DNA of 64,000 bases, taken from assembly GCF_007855645.1 (NCBI RefSeq), contig NZ_CP042262.1, forward strand, positions 248,001 to 312,000, read 5' to 3'. The DNA is from Qingshengfaniella alkalisoli (GTDB lineage: Bacteria; Pseudomonadota; Alphaproteobacteria; Rhodobacterales; Rhodobacteraceae). Under the pieces are notes generated by a model. The model made no database searches. It saw only the letters and a program-made list of their open reading frames with translations, and was not told where the DNA came from. This document shows, piece by piece, positions 43,639 through 53,269 of this stretch. Both the position numbers and the translations under genes were made by a program. Position 1 is the first letter of the stretch. Every line of letters begins with the position of its first letter.

Positions 43639-43991
43639 CGAGTTGCTAGGCGGCGGCGTCCAAGCCGTCCAGGCTGGTCTCTGGAACTTTCGTGCCGACA
43701 CTATGACACTGTATGAAACTGTGGCGTCGAATCGCCCGGACTGAATCGTGTTAACTGTGCGTGTCTGCCGAGATCTCGGGCTGCAGATTGTCAAAATCTG
43801 CCGACGATGGCGGATGTATCAGGCCTTGTTGTACCGTTAGAGCCTTCACATATTCATCAAAGGTATATACTATATGTACTGAAGTATGTAGTTATCTGAT
43901 GGTCGGACTAACTTTAGTTGACTCGATGCAGCAGTACCGAGTGACATTGGATGGAACCGAGTTCCACGCGTCTCAGGTAGGAGGACTTGGA
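43639..43991. promoter_or_regulatory. upstream region of the repeat protein with AGTATGTA site
   Basis: About 350 bases without a gene, markedly AT-rich after 43850. GTACTGAAGTATGTA (43876-43890) contains TACT-GA-AGTA and the half-site AGTATGTA (43883-43890), which is also found upstream of the glycosyltransferase gene and of the second repeat protein. A ribosome site AGGTAGGAGGA precedes the ATG at 43992. Confidence 0.55.
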
Positions 43992-46058
43992 ATGACAACG
44001 AAAAAGAACCCTCCGACGTCCGAACTGCGTTCCGACGAACTGGCTGCCTCGGACAACGCGTCCGTGTTTTCAGATAGCAATCGCATTGGACGGGTTTCGG
44101 GGTCATTCGGCAATGTAGGCGCCACCAGCGCTGTCGGCATGGGCCTGTTGATGCAAAGTGCCACGCTGGAAGGCCAGATGGCACTGGCAGCATCCGTTGC
44201 TGTCCCGGACGACTTCATGCAGCCGAACGTGGAACCGGCGGACGAGACACAGTTCGATCCGCAGGTGCAAAGTGCGACCACTTCGCAAGAGGAATCCGAA
44301 GCGGGGGCGCAGCAATCACAGTCTGCTGCGCATGATGCTCAATCCGATCCGGATTCGACGACAACAATTGTGTTCGGGCCAGCAGGGACGGCGCGCTCCG
44401 GCACGATAGGCGCTTCCACACCCGACCCGGCAGCTTCGCCAAGCCACGATTCAGATGTGGAACAAATCGCCGCGTCAGAACATCAGGGGCCTGCTCCGAC
44501 CGCGTCAGCGGCCATGGGCACAACCGGCGCCGCCATAGGTGGCATTTCGCTGTCGGATTTGGACGCGCGTTCCGGCAACACGGTATCTGCCGTTCCAGAA
44601 CCGCAGCTTTCAGAACATGCCAATCTAACGCCCGACAGTATCGATCCATTGCCAACCGATACAGCCGGTAGCTTGCCTGAGCCAAGCGGTGACCTGCTGG
44701 GTGCGGTGGTTGACGATGGCGGTCTTCTGGACGGTCTCACTGGCGAAGACGGCGTGGTCAATGGCGTTGTCGGGGGGCTGGTCGGAGAAGACGGGCTGGT
44801 CGCGAATATCGGAACCGACGGTCTGTTGCAGCCAATTCTCGGAACGGGCGGTGCGCTGGACACCATCCTGGGGGACAGCGGCCTTCTGGGCAATATCGTC
44901 GGCGAGGACAGTGTTCTCGACAGCGTTCTTGGCGCGGACGGGATCTTGGGCAGCGGAAGCGACGTCCTTCTTGATCCGCTGATCGGAGAAAACGGCGCCG
45001 TTGACAACCTGATCGGTGGCGACGGCGTCGTGTCCGGCCTTCTGGGGGCAGAGGGTGTTCTTAACGGTGGCGGTCTCGAAGCTGTTCTGGATCCGGTTCT
45101 CGGGGATGAGGGCTTGTTGTCCAACGTTGCCGGTGGCGATGGTGTTCTGGGAAGCGTCGCAGGCGACGAAGGGATCACCTACAGCCTTCTGGACCCTGTG
45201 CTTGGCGAAGACGCCCTGCTCGGTGACGCCGGAACTGCTGTTTTGGACGGTCTTGCCGGCGACGGCGGAATCCTTGATGACCTAGTCGGAAACGACGGGC
45301 TGGTTGACGGGCTTGTCGGCGATGACGGCCTTCTGGACGGCGGCGGCATATCGGCGGTCCTTGATCCCGTAATCGGTGAAGACGGTATTCTCAACGATGT
45401 CCTGGGCGGCGACGGGCTTATTGCCGGCTTATTCGACAACGATAGCGGCCTGCTGAGCGGCGCTGCTGAGAGCGGTGGGCTTTTGGGCGGGCTGGGCCTG
45501 TTGTCATCATCCGATTCCGTCGCAACTGATGTCTCCACCCCGACCGCAAGCACGACATCTGACGCGGGCGGAATGAATGAAGACATCGGGTCAGCGGATG
45601 ACGGGCTGCTAGACAGCTTGCTTGGCAGCGAACCCGATACGGTGCTCGGCGGTTTGCTGGGAGACGGTGATCCTTTCGGCATCTCGGTTTCAGAGGACGA
45701 TGCGTCAAGCCCGGCCTCACCGGAAGACGATCTCTTCGCGGGGCTGTTCGGTACTGACGCTCTTACCGGGACGCTGGCCAACCAAGGACTTCTCGAAAAT
45801 GCAGCAAGCACGCTCACGGCCGAGGCAGATCACGAAGTTGACCAGCTGTTGACATCAATCCTCAACACCAGCGGTGGTGATGCTCTGGGCGGCGATAATG
45901 CCTTCAACGCGCTTCTGAGCGATAGTAACGACGCCGACATGTTTGCTGAAACTGAACTGGATAGCGCGCTCGACACGTTGTTCAGCGATGTGGGCGATGC
46001 AGGCGCATCATTGCTCGATGCGATTGAAACCGTGAGCAGTGATGACGAAATCGGCTGA
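43992..46058 (+). CDS. acidic repeat surface protein with degenerate DGLLxGLxG repeats
   Basis: A 688-residue protein that I cannot place in a named family. Residues 1-230 are low-complexity (Ser, Ala, Asp, Glu, Gln). Residues 235-500 are a run of roughly ten-residue units of the type G-[DE]-[DEN]-G-[LIV]-[LV]-[DSG]-x-[LV]-[LVA], for example GEDGLVANI, GDDGLLDGG, GGDGVLGSV. The C-terminal 150 residues are acidic and end SSDDEIG, as in some type I secretion substrates. After about residue 205 there is no Lys, Arg, Trp or Cys at all. The ATG at 43992 follows GGAGGA; the longer frame crosses the promoter. The same repeat occurs in the protein at 57691, and a type I exporter follows, so export to the surface is inferred. 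Confidence 0.8.
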   Translation: MTTKKNPPTSELRSDELAASDNASVFSDSNRIGRVSGSFGNVGATSAVGMGLLMQSATLEGQMALAASVAVPDDFMQPNVEPADETQFDPQVQSATTSQEESEAGAQQSQSAAHDAQSDPDSTTTIVFGPAGTARSGTIGASTPDPAASPSHDSDVEQIAASEHQGPAPTASAAMGTTGAAIGGISLSDLDARSGNTVSAVPEPQLSEHANLTPDSIDPLPTDTAGSLPEPSGDLLGAVVDDGGLLDGLTGEDGVVNGVVGGLVGEDGLVANIGTDGLLQPILGTGGALDTILGDSGLLGNIVGEDSVLDSVLGADGILGSGSDVLLDPLIGENGAVDNLIGGDGVVSGLLGAEGVLNGGGLEAVLDPVLGDEGLLSNVAGGDGVLGSVAGDEGITYSLLDPVLGEDALLGDAGTAVLDGLAGDGGILDDLVGNDGLVDGLVGDDGLLDGGGISAVLDPVIGEDGILNDVLGGDGLIAGLFDNDSGLLSGAAESGGLLGGLGLLSSSDSVATDVSTPTASTTSDAGGMNEDIGSADDGLLDSLLGSEPDTVLGGLLGDGDPFGISVSEDDASSPASPEDDLFAGLFGTDALTGTLANQGLLENAASTLTAEADHEVDQLLTSILNTSGGDALGGDNAFNALLSDSNDADMFAETELDSALDTLFSDVGDAGASLLDAIETVSSDDEIG

Positions 46059-46369
46059 ACCTGACGGTATCAGGTAGCAGCACTGTCTCACACTGGTTTG
46101 GGAAATCGGACCATTCGGGTTGGCGAGACTCCGGCTTCATGCAGCCATTCCGCCGAACCCCTCCGCAGTTTACTCACACAAAATTGAAAAAGTAGTTGAT
46201 CATGGGCTGATAACTTTCCATGATTGGAAACAATGCGTCGCGCGTTTGCGAGAGGATTTCCGCAATGAGAAACAATGCGATGCGTCGTACGAAGTAACCA
46301 TAGCCCGCGCTCTGACCTGGAGTGTCGTGTTGTGCAGGTGAAGATTGTCGTCAGGGGGCGCTGCATATT
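46059..46369. promoter_or_regulatory. intergenic region with direct and inverted repeats
   Basis: About 310 bases between the repeat protein and the BapA-prefix gene. It holds the 11-mer GAAACAATGCG twice (46227-46237 and 46269-46279, 42 bases apart) and the inverted repeat ATCATGG (46199-46205) / CCATGAT (46218-46224). No gene is visible. It is a likely promoter region of the secretion operon. Confidence 0.5.
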
Positions 46370-47197
46370 ATGTCCCGCGTAGCGTTCACGCGCTCTTTTG
46401 GAAACACGGAAGCCGCCATGCGGCATTCGGAGTCACGGATTGTGCTCGATCAGCCTGCTGATGTGTTCTTTGAAAGTGGGGCACCGGCCGTAAGCCAGTT
46501 CGACAAAATAGGTGCGGACCTGGATCTCGTTTTCGAAGACGGGCAAAGGTTCTACGTTCAGGACTTTTTCGTGATCGGCCCTCAGGGTGAATTCAGTCGT
46601 CTCCTTGGACAGGGCGATCAACCTGAGATCACGGGTTTGATGGCTCCTGAACCTGATCGACCTGGCGAAGTCCGGCTTTCCGAAACATCACACGAAACAA
46701 TAGACGCCGATGCGACGATTGTCAGCCGACGCGATGGCCCCGCTTCCGAAGACCTGAGTGTCGCGGCATTCGACGAAGGCGCAACAACGGCAGAGAACAG
46801 TGATGATGGCTGGGCCAACCCCTTGCTGCTGACGGGTGCCGGCTTGGCGGCAGGTTCGTCGTTTTTTGATTTCGACATGACCAGCAACACGGACTCAGGG
46901 AACTCAAGCCAAGAACACGTCGACAATGGTCAACGTGCCGATGGTTCCGACGCTTCCGATCCGGCAGCACTCGCGCAGGACATCGATGATCTGACTGTGG
47001 ATAACGAGAACCCTGCCGTCTTGGAACCACAGCTTTCGGGCGTGACGGCAACCGATACTGTAGAATCCGAGAGCCTGCCTGATCCCGCGGCGGGCCACAG
47101 TGTGGATGGTGCGCCCGTTGCCAGCGGTGGTGCGATCTTCCTGGACGATACCAGCCCGTCGTTCATTCCAGAGCCAGTCACTGAAGGTGACGCATGA
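46370..47197 (+). CDS. BapA-prefix-like domain protein
   Basis: A 275-residue protein. The first 90 residues match the prefix domain of BapA-type adhesins: SRIVLDQPADVFFESGAP, then IGADLDLVFEDGQRFYVQDF (around residue 55) and FVIGPQGEFSRLL. The rest is acidic and disordered, with one hydrophobic stretch, WANPLLLTGAGLAAGSSFF, near residue 160. It is far shorter than true BapA and has no repeats. It may be a small exported partner or an anchor for the repeat proteins. The start is uncertain: MSRVAF at 46370 (AGGGGG upstream) or MRHSES at 46418 (GGAAG upstream). The stop overlaps the TolC gene as ATGA, so it belongs to the secretion operon. Confidence 0.72.
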   Translation: MSRVAFTRSFGNTEAAMRHSESRIVLDQPADVFFESGAPAVSQFDKIGADLDLVFEDGQRFYVQDFFVIGPQGEFSRLLGQGDQPEITGLMAPEPDRPGEVRLSETSHETIDADATIVSRRDGPASEDLSVAAFDEGATTAENSDDGWANPLLLTGAGLAAGSSFFDFDMTSNTDSGNSSQEHVDNGQRADGSDASDPAALAQDIDDLTVDNENPAVLEPQLSGVTATDTVESESLPDPAAGHSVDGAPVASGGAIFLDDTSPSFIPEPVTEGDA

Positions 47198-48474
47198 TTT
47201 GGCGTGCAACACAAACGAAAAGGACCAAGATGACGATCTATGCAACCACTATCGCGTTCTTGGTTGGCCTCGCAGTTGCCGGCGCCGCGCAGGCGGATAT
47301 CACCTTGCGAGATGCCGTAAGAATTTCGGCAGAACGCGACCCTAATGTCACTGCCATGAGACAAAGAGTGGCACGCAGAACCGTGGATATCCGCGCCGCT
47401 CGCGACGAGTACTATCCCAGCCTCAGCTTGCAGGGCGACACGAACACCACCGACGTCGACGGCGCCAATGTAACCTTGACGGTATCTCAAGTGCTCTATG
47501 ATTGGGGGATGATCCAGAGCAAAATCGAAGCGGCCTCGCAAGAACGTGTAAAAAGCGTTTCCGACCTCAAATCGGCGGTCGAAGAACTGACATTGCAAAT
47601 GTCAGAGCTTTTCATCGAAGTCGAAGTTCTGGGCCTCAAGATCGCACGTACGCGCGACTATACCGCTTTTGCACAGCGCGTTACGGGTCATGCCGAGCGG
47701 CGGGCCGCAGGGGGGCTGGGGGACAACGCTGAGGTCGCGCGGGCCCGCCTGGAAACTGCCCGCGCCGAGGACCAGCTGTCACAGCTCGAAGGCGATCTGC
47801 GCATAGCGCTGGCCCAGATCGAATTTCTCGCGGGCATCGCGCCGGGCAATCCCGCAGCGGCCCCGGAGCTAAACTTCGGTGCGCGCTACGGACAAGCCGG
47901 AAAACTTGCATCCGCAGTGAAGCTTGCACCCGATTACATCGCCGCGCGTGCAGAGAAGGATGCCGCCAATGCGGGAATAAAGACCGCCAAGGCGTCGCGC
48001 CTGCCAACGATTACGCTTCAGGCTCAGGGTCGACAGGATCTGGACGGCGGACGCAGCAGAACCGCGATCGGCATCGCCGCCGGGATGGATCTCGACTCGG
48101 CCAGCTTGGGCGCACGACAGATTCAGGCGGCACGATTGGAACTGGAGGCAGCGACGTCTTCAATGGCCGCGGTGGAACAAGACCTGCTCAACGAAGGTCA
48201 AAACGCTCTGGAACGCCTGCAGATTCTGCGCGCTAACGAAAGCTCGCGCGAACGACAACTGGTACAGGCGCAGCAGGTTCTCGACAGCTACGAACAGCAA
48301 TTCGCGGCGGGTCAACGCGATCTGATCGACCTGCTGACAACAGGGCGGGATCTCTATGATGCGCAGATCGACGCGATTAACACATTCGATACGCGTAAGA
48401 GGACAGAGTACGAGGCGGCCGAGGGTCTGGGCGTGCTGGGCACCCTGATCCTTGCAGCGGGGGCCACGCAGTGA
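47194..48474 (+). CDS. TolC-family outer-membrane channel of a type I secretion system
   Basis: A 426-residue outer-membrane efflux protein. The signal peptide ends at AVAGAAQA, after which ITLRDAVRISAERDPNVTAM opens the first coiled-coil repeat. The second repeat begins around residue 235 with KLASAVKLAPDYIAARAEKD. Long helices such as LQILRANESSRERQLVQAQQ and the end segment EQQFAAGQRDLIDLLTTGRD fit TolC and AggA-like proteins. The ATG at 47194 overlaps the previous stop (ATGA, with GAAGG before it) and gives a basic n-region. An ATG at 47230 is an alternative but would leave the signal without positive charge. It forms the exit duct for the ABC and HlyD products that follow. Confidence 0.88.
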   Translation: MIWRATQTKRTKMTIYATTIAFLVGLAVAGAAQADITLRDAVRISAERDPNVTAMRQRVARRTVDIRAARDEYYPSLSLQGDTNTTDVDGANVTLTVSQVLYDWGMIQSKIEAASQERVKSVSDLKSAVEELTLQMSELFIEVEVLGLKIARTRDYTAFAQRVTGHAERRAAGGLGDNAEVARARLETARAEDQLSQLEGDLRIALAQIEFLAGIAPGNPAAAPELNFGARYGQAGKLASAVKLAPDYIAARAEKDAANAGIKTAKASRLPTITLQAQGRQDLDGGRSRTAIGIAAGMDLDSASLGARQIQAARLELEAATSSMAAVEQDLLNEGQNALERLQILRANESSRERQLVQAQQVLDSYEQQFAAGQRDLIDLLTTGRDLYDAQIDAINTFDTRKRTEYEAAEGLGVLGTLILAAGATQ

Positions 48475-48511
48475 TGCACGCCCGCATGATCGCCGAGGGG
48501 AGGGGAAAACC

Positions 48512-50647
48512 ATGAAGCAAGAGGATATATCCGATCCGATCGTCTTGGGCCTGATTGCGCTCTGCCGTGTCCATGGTGTTGCGGCATCCAGCGCCGGGTT
48601 GACGGACGGGTTGCCCCGCGACAACGGCAGCGAGATGACACCTGATCTTGCACCTCTTGCGCTCCGGCGATTGAACATGAGCTGCCGTATCAGTCGCGAG
48701 CCGTTACGGGCTTTCCCGGAACAGAGCCTGCCCGCACTGCTTTTCATGAAAAACGGGCGCACCGTCATTCTGGAACAGCTGAACGGTGACTTGGCTCAGG
48801 TCATGCTTCCTGACGCAGGTGGTGGCCGGGCGATATGGTCACTTGCCGATCTCGAGCAAGACCATGACGGGCGCATTCTTATTTCCAAACCGCTTGATAT
48901 CGTAACCGATCGGTTGGACACACCTGACCCGGACAAGCGCCACTGGTTGCTCGGGCCGGTCTTCGACAATTGGCAGATTTACCGTGACGTGATTTTCGCG
49001 TCATTCATCGCGAACGTATTGGCGGTCGCGACTGCGCTGTTTTCCATGCAGGTCTATGATCGTGTCGTGCCGAACAAAGCGTTCGACACGCTGTGGATTC
49101 TCGCAAGCGGCGTTGGCATTGCCATTCTCCTGGAGCTGCTCCTTCGGATCATGCGCGCATCGCTTGTTGATGTTTCAGGACGTGATCTCGACTTGCGATT
49201 GTCAGCACAGCTCTTTGACAAGGTCACCAATATGAAGCTGGCCCAACAACCGGCCAGTACCGGCGTTTTTGCCAACCAGGTGCGCGATTTCGGCACTGTG
49301 CGAGAATTTTTTACCTCGGGCACGATCACGGCCATCTGCGACCTGCCTTTTGTCCTGATCTTCGTTGGCGTCATCTGGTTGATCGGTGGACCCATCGCTT
49401 TCGTCACCTTGGCCGGCGTGCTCCTGACAATCCTGCCCGGACTGCTCATGCAAAAGCGTTTGGCGCGCGCCTCGCGGGAAAACACGCGAGAGGCGGCTGC
49501 CCTAAACGGGCTGCTTCTCGAAACCATATCCAACCTGGAGACAGTCAAAGCAGCGCGCGCCGAAGGGCGACTGCAACGCGCCCACGCCCAACTATCTGCC
49601 GCGATGGCCACGACTGCGGTAAAGACGCGCAATCTGACGACGCTTATGACCCAATCGGTCACCACCGTGCAGAAACTAGCATATGCTGGCGTCATCATCA
49701 CAGGCGTCTATCTGATCAGTGCCGGACAGCTGACCGTCGGAAGCTTGATTGCCTGTACGCTCTTGTCGAGCCGGACCATGTCGCCGATGGGCCAAGTCGC
49801 CGGGCTCCTTGCACGCTGGCAGCATGTACGCGCCGCCATGGAAGGGCTGGACGGCATCATGAAACTGCCGGTTGAACGGCCTTCTGATCGGCATTTCGTG
49901 CGAGCATCCGACATGGCAGGCGCCTATCGGCTGGAAGACGTTTCCTTCCGACACGATCCGCAAGCTCCTCCTGTGTTGGCCATTTCGAATCTTCAGATCA
50001 AGGCGGGTGAAAAGATCGCCTTGCTCGGCGGCAACGGCGCGGGCAAGTCAACATTGCTTCGGCTGCTTGCCGGTCTTACCGATCCGCAATCGGGAAGTGT
50101 TCTGGTGGACGATCTTGCACTTGGGCAGATCGATCCCATCGACCGCCGACGCCAGGTCGGCTACCTGCCGCAAAGCGTCGCGCTGTTTCATGGAACATTG
50201 CGTGATAACCTGCTGCTCGACCATGGACTCGCGTCAGACGACGAACTTCTCGAGGCTCTCGACGCCGTTGGCCTTGGCGCATATGTCCGCCGGCACGTGC
50301 GTGGGCTGGACTTGCAGATCCACGGCAACGGCAATGTCTCAGGCGGACAAAGACAGGCCATCGGGCTCGCTCGAATCCTTCTTCAGGACCCGCGCATCGT
50401 CCTGCTGGATGAACCAACATCGGCCTTCGACCACATCACCGAAGCCAAGGTCATCAAGCATTTGAAGACATGGCTTGACGGAAGAACGACGGTCATATCG
50501 ACGCACAAACGCGAGCTTCTCAACCTTGCGGAGCGTGCCGTGGTGCTGAAGGATGGTCGTGTTGCGCGTGACGGTGACCTTCTGCAGATTCTTAACGCCG
50601 CACGGGCGCAAACGGCTCAACAACACACGGTCCAGGCCGTAACCTGA
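48512..50647 (+). CDS. type I secretion ABC transporter with C39-like domain (LapB type)
   Basis: A 711-residue exporter. The first 130 residues form a C39 peptidase-like domain without the catalytic cysteine motif, as in adhesin exporters that only recognise their cargo. The membrane domain contains YRDVIFASFIANVLAVATAL then FSMQVYDRVVPNKAFDTLWI. The ATPase shows Walker A GGNGAGKST near residue 507, the signature SGGQRQAIGLARIL near 609 and Walker B RIVLLDEPTSAFD near 629. The ATG at 48512 follows GGGGAGGGG. With the TolC and HlyD genes on either side it completes a type I secretion system, probably for the repeat proteins of this locus. Confidence 0.93.
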   Translation: MKQEDISDPIVLGLIALCRVHGVAASSAGLTDGLPRDNGSEMTPDLAPLALRRLNMSCRISREPLRAFPEQSLPALLFMKNGRTVILEQLNGDLAQVMLPDAGGGRAIWSLADLEQDHDGRILISKPLDIVTDRLDTPDPDKRHWLLGPVFDNWQIYRDVIFASFIANVLAVATALFSMQVYDRVVPNKAFDTLWILASGVGIAILLELLLRIMRASLVDVSGRDLDLRLSAQLFDKVTNMKLAQQPASTGVFANQVRDFGTVREFFTSGTITAICDLPFVLIFVGVIWLIGGPIAFVTLAGVLLTILPGLLMQKRLARASRENTREAAALNGLLLETISNLETVKAARAEGRLQRAHAQLSAAMATTAVKTRNLTTLMTQSVTTVQKLAYAGVIITGVYLISAGQLTVGSLIACTLLSSRTMSPMGQVAGLLARWQHVRAAMEGLDGIMKLPVERPSDRHFVRASDMAGAYRLEDVSFRHDPQAPPVLAISNLQIKAGEKIALLGGNGAGKSTLLRLLAGLTDPQSGSVLVDDLALGQIDPIDRRRQVGYLPQSVALFHGTLRDNLLLDHGLASDDELLEALDAVGLGAYVRRHVRGLDLQIHGNGNVSGGQRQAIGLARILLQDPRIVLLDEPTSAFDHITEAKVIKHLKTWLDGRTTVISTHKRELLNLAERAVVLKDGRVARDGDLLQILNAARAQTAQQHTVQAVT

Positions 50648-50648
50648 C

Positions 50649-51821
50649 ATGTCCAGCAGCGACCTATTGACCACCAGTCACATCGACGGCAGCTATCGCC
50701 GTCAGGCGCTGCGCACTGCCCGCCTGACCATCCGGGTGACCGGGCTGACGGTGGTTATTGCCGTGGTTTGGGCCGCTATTGCCCAGATTGACGAAATCAC
50801 CCGCGGCGATGGGCGCGTGGTGCCCTTGCGAAGAATGCAAACGATCCAGAGCCTCGAAGGCGGGATTCTTGCCGAGCTTCTGGTTCAGGAAGGCGACATC
50901 GTGGAGGCTGGCCAGGCCCTTGCCAAGCTTGACCCGACCCAGTCGCAATCAGCATTCATGGCCACCCAGTCCGAGATAGATTCGCTGACAGCCGAGGTCG
51001 AGCGTCTCGAAGCCGAGGTGCTGGAGCATCCTGAACTGGATTACGGCCCCAACCCCAGCGAAACCCAGCAAACCGAGCTGCGGCTCTTTACTGCGCGTCG
51101 TACCAAGCTGGAATCCTCAATCGGTGCGTTGAAGGCAGAGCACAATGCGATCCAGCAACAGATCGACATCACCAGCCCGCTTGCAGCGGGAGGATCTGTA
51201 AGCAGGATCGACCTTTTGCAGCTTGAGCAGAAGAAGGCCGAACTCGAGGGAAAGATCAGCGAAACCCGTAACGCCTATGTCCAGGACGCCTACAAGGATC
51301 TGGCTGCCCGGCGCGCAAAGCTGACGACCCTTCAGCAGGATCTGATCCAGAAGCGCGATGAATTCGAACGCACGGAGGTCCGTTCCCCCGTAACCGGCAG
51401 GGTCAACAACATAGATATCACCACGCTTGGCGGAGTCGTTCAGCCCGGCGAGCAAATCATGGAAATTACGCCGATTGACGACCAACTGATGATCGAAACG
51501 AAAATCCTTCCGCGCGATGTTGCCTTCATCGCCCCGGGAATGCCCGCCAGCGTCAAGATCACGGCCTATGATTTCTCGACCTATGGGGATCTGCGCGGAA
51601 CCGTCACCCAGATATCAGAGGACACTGTCGAAGAAGAAACATCCAGAGGGCCACAGGATTTTTACCGGGTCATGGTGCGGACGGACCGAAACTATCTGGA
51701 ACGCTTCGGCGAAGAATACTCCATACGGCCGGGCATGGTCGCGCAGGTGGACATTGAAAGCGGAAAGAGATCGGTGCTGAGTTACCTGACCAGACCGCTC
51801 TTGCGCGCCCGGTTACGATGA
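50649..51821 (+). CDS. HlyD-family membrane fusion protein of type I secretion
   Basis: A 390-residue periplasmic adaptor. One membrane segment (LTIRVTGLTVVIAVVWAAIA, residues 25-45) is followed by the lipoyl-like half IQSLEGGILAELLVQEGDIV. A coiled coil of about 150 residues comes next, and then the second half FERTEVRSPVTGRVNNIDIT. The signature near the C-terminus includes GMVAQVDIESGKRSVLSYLT, as in HlyD/LapC. The start is one base after the ABC gene stop. It bridges the inner-membrane ABC exporter and the TolC duct. Confidence 0.93.
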   Translation: MSSSDLLTTSHIDGSYRRQALRTARLTIRVTGLTVVIAVVWAAIAQIDEITRGDGRVVPLRRMQTIQSLEGGILAELLVQEGDIVEAGQALAKLDPTQSQSAFMATQSEIDSLTAEVERLEAEVLEHPELDYGPNPSETQQTELRLFTARRTKLESSIGALKAEHNAIQQQIDITSPLAAGGSVSRIDLLQLEQKKAELEGKISETRNAYVQDAYKDLAARRAKLTTLQQDLIQKRDEFERTEVRSPVTGRVNNIDITTLGGVVQPGEQIMEITPIDDQLMIETKILPRDVAFIAPGMPASVKITAYDFSTYGDLRGTVTQISEDTVEEETSRGPQDFYRVMVRTDRNYLERFGEEYSIRPGMVAQVDIESGKRSVLSYLTRPLLRARLR

Positions 51822-51976
51822 TAGGCGGGCAGCATCTGATGCCTGACATCGTCCACAGACGTGACATCTTCGCGCCCTGCCATAGACGGCAAAAGATACA
51901 CCGCCGCACGAGAACCCTGTAAGTTATTGAAATACTGAGGAAACAGAGACTTTTGTCGATTTCGTCAAGGAAACCC

Positions 51977-53269
51977 ATGCGCCTCGCTGCCCTGTTTTTG
52001 ACGGTAAGCGTCGCTTTCGGAGCAGCTATCGCTTCATCCGCAGACGCCAGGATCTACGACAGCGTGGAAGTGCGCGGGTCCGAGTTCGTGCCGGAGCAAG
52101 ATATCCGCATGACCTGTGGCACCGCGGCCGGCATCGATTATCTTGAATTCGAGCTCCGGGCCATCGAAGACTGCCTGATGTCAACCGGGGTCTTTGAAGC
52201 TGTTCAGTTGTACGAAGAAAACGGCTCGCTCATAATCGAAGTCGAAGAGATCGAGATGCGTCCGGGCCGGGTCGAGGGTGCGCTTTCCTACGACACCCAG
52301 GACGGGGCTGTGCTGAGTTTCTCCTTTGAACGTTACAACCTGTTCCCAGACACATTCGGCGCTCTCCATCTTGATTTGGGTCGCGAAACCCACCGCTACA
52401 GCGCTGCGCTCTATCGTGCCGACGCTTTGGGGCCGGCACTTGACGCTGGCATTGATCTGGAAGGCTATCGGACCGATTACGACGATTTGCGATACAAGGA
52501 GGACAGCCTTCGCGGCGACATCTTCCTTGCATGGACCCCGTCCGACCGGGTCCGGGCAGAGGTTGGGGCGGGCTACCGGGATCACCGCATGGAAGACGTC
52601 GAAGACGGAGCCAGTGAGTTGTTGCTGACAGAAGAAGCTTCGGTCGACGCCCCCTATCTGAGGCTGGCCCTGGACTATGTATCCCTGCTCGGAGAACAGC
52701 AAGATGAGCCGGAGATTCAGCCCGGAGTGTCGCTGCGGCTGGACCAATACTTCTGGAACATCGGCACGGATGATCCGCTATCAGACACACGGGCCGAGCT
52801 TGTCTATCGAATGCCGTTGTCACCTGACATGCGGGTGCTGCTTGGACTGAACGGCGGATATGTACAGGGGTTGGATGACAATGCCACCCGCGCCATTGAT
52901 AGGTATTTCCCGGGGGCGAACACCTTCCGTGGTTTCGCGCCGCGCGGGATCGGACCTCGCGATGACGATGACGTTCTCGGAGGCAACAGGTTCCTCGTTG
53001 GGTCGCTTGAACTGCAGCGCGACCTGGGCGACCTGCTGGGCCATTCGCTTCGTGGGGGAATCTTCGTTGAGACTGGCGGCGTCTGGGGTCTTGACGACAC
53101 ACTGAACGGACAGATTGACGATGACTGGCACAGGCGCAGCACCGTCGGGGTCTCGGCCACGTTCGACGTCGCGAACACGCCCGTGTCGCTTTACCTCGCC
53201 CATCCCGTCGAGAAGGAAGCAGACGACAATGCCCAGTTGTTCGGTCTTAGTATAAGCGCAACCTTCTAG
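51977..53269 (+). CDS. Omp85-family outer-membrane protein with a single POTRA domain
   Basis: A 430-residue outer-membrane protein. The signal peptide MRLAALFLTVSVAFGAAIAS is followed by about 70 residues that look like one POTRA unit (YDSVEVRGSEFVPEQDIRMT through GSLIIEVEEIEMRPGRVEGA). The rest alternates as beta strands. FRGFAPRGIGPRDDDDVLGG near residue 315 fits the conserved RGF loop of BamA/TamA/FhaC barrels, and the protein ends with phenylalanine (SISATF). It is smaller than TamA and lacks the multi-POTRA arm. Its place after the type I genes suggests help in inserting or anchoring surface proteins, but this is inference. Its stop shares the palindrome CTAG with the convergent glycosyltransferase gene. 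Confidence 0.8.
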   Translation: MRLAALFLTVSVAFGAAIASSADARIYDSVEVRGSEFVPEQDIRMTCGTAAGIDYLEFELRAIEDCLMSTGVFEAVQLYEENGSLIIEVEEIEMRPGRVEGALSYDTQDGAVLSFSFERYNLFPDTFGALHLDLGRETHRYSAALYRADALGPALDAGIDLEGYRTDYDDLRYKEDSLRGDIFLAWTPSDRVRAEVGAGYRDHRMEDVEDGASELLLTEEASVDAPYLRLALDYVSLLGEQQDEPEIQPGVSLRLDQYFWNIGTDDPLSDTRAELVYRMPLSPDMRVLLGLNGGYVQGLDDNATRAIDRYFPGANTFRGFAPRGIGPRDDDDVLGGNRFLVGSLELQRDLGDLLGHSLRGGIFVETGGVWGLDDTLNGQIDDDWHRRSTVGVSATFDVANTPVSLYLAHPVEKEADDNAQLFGLSISATF

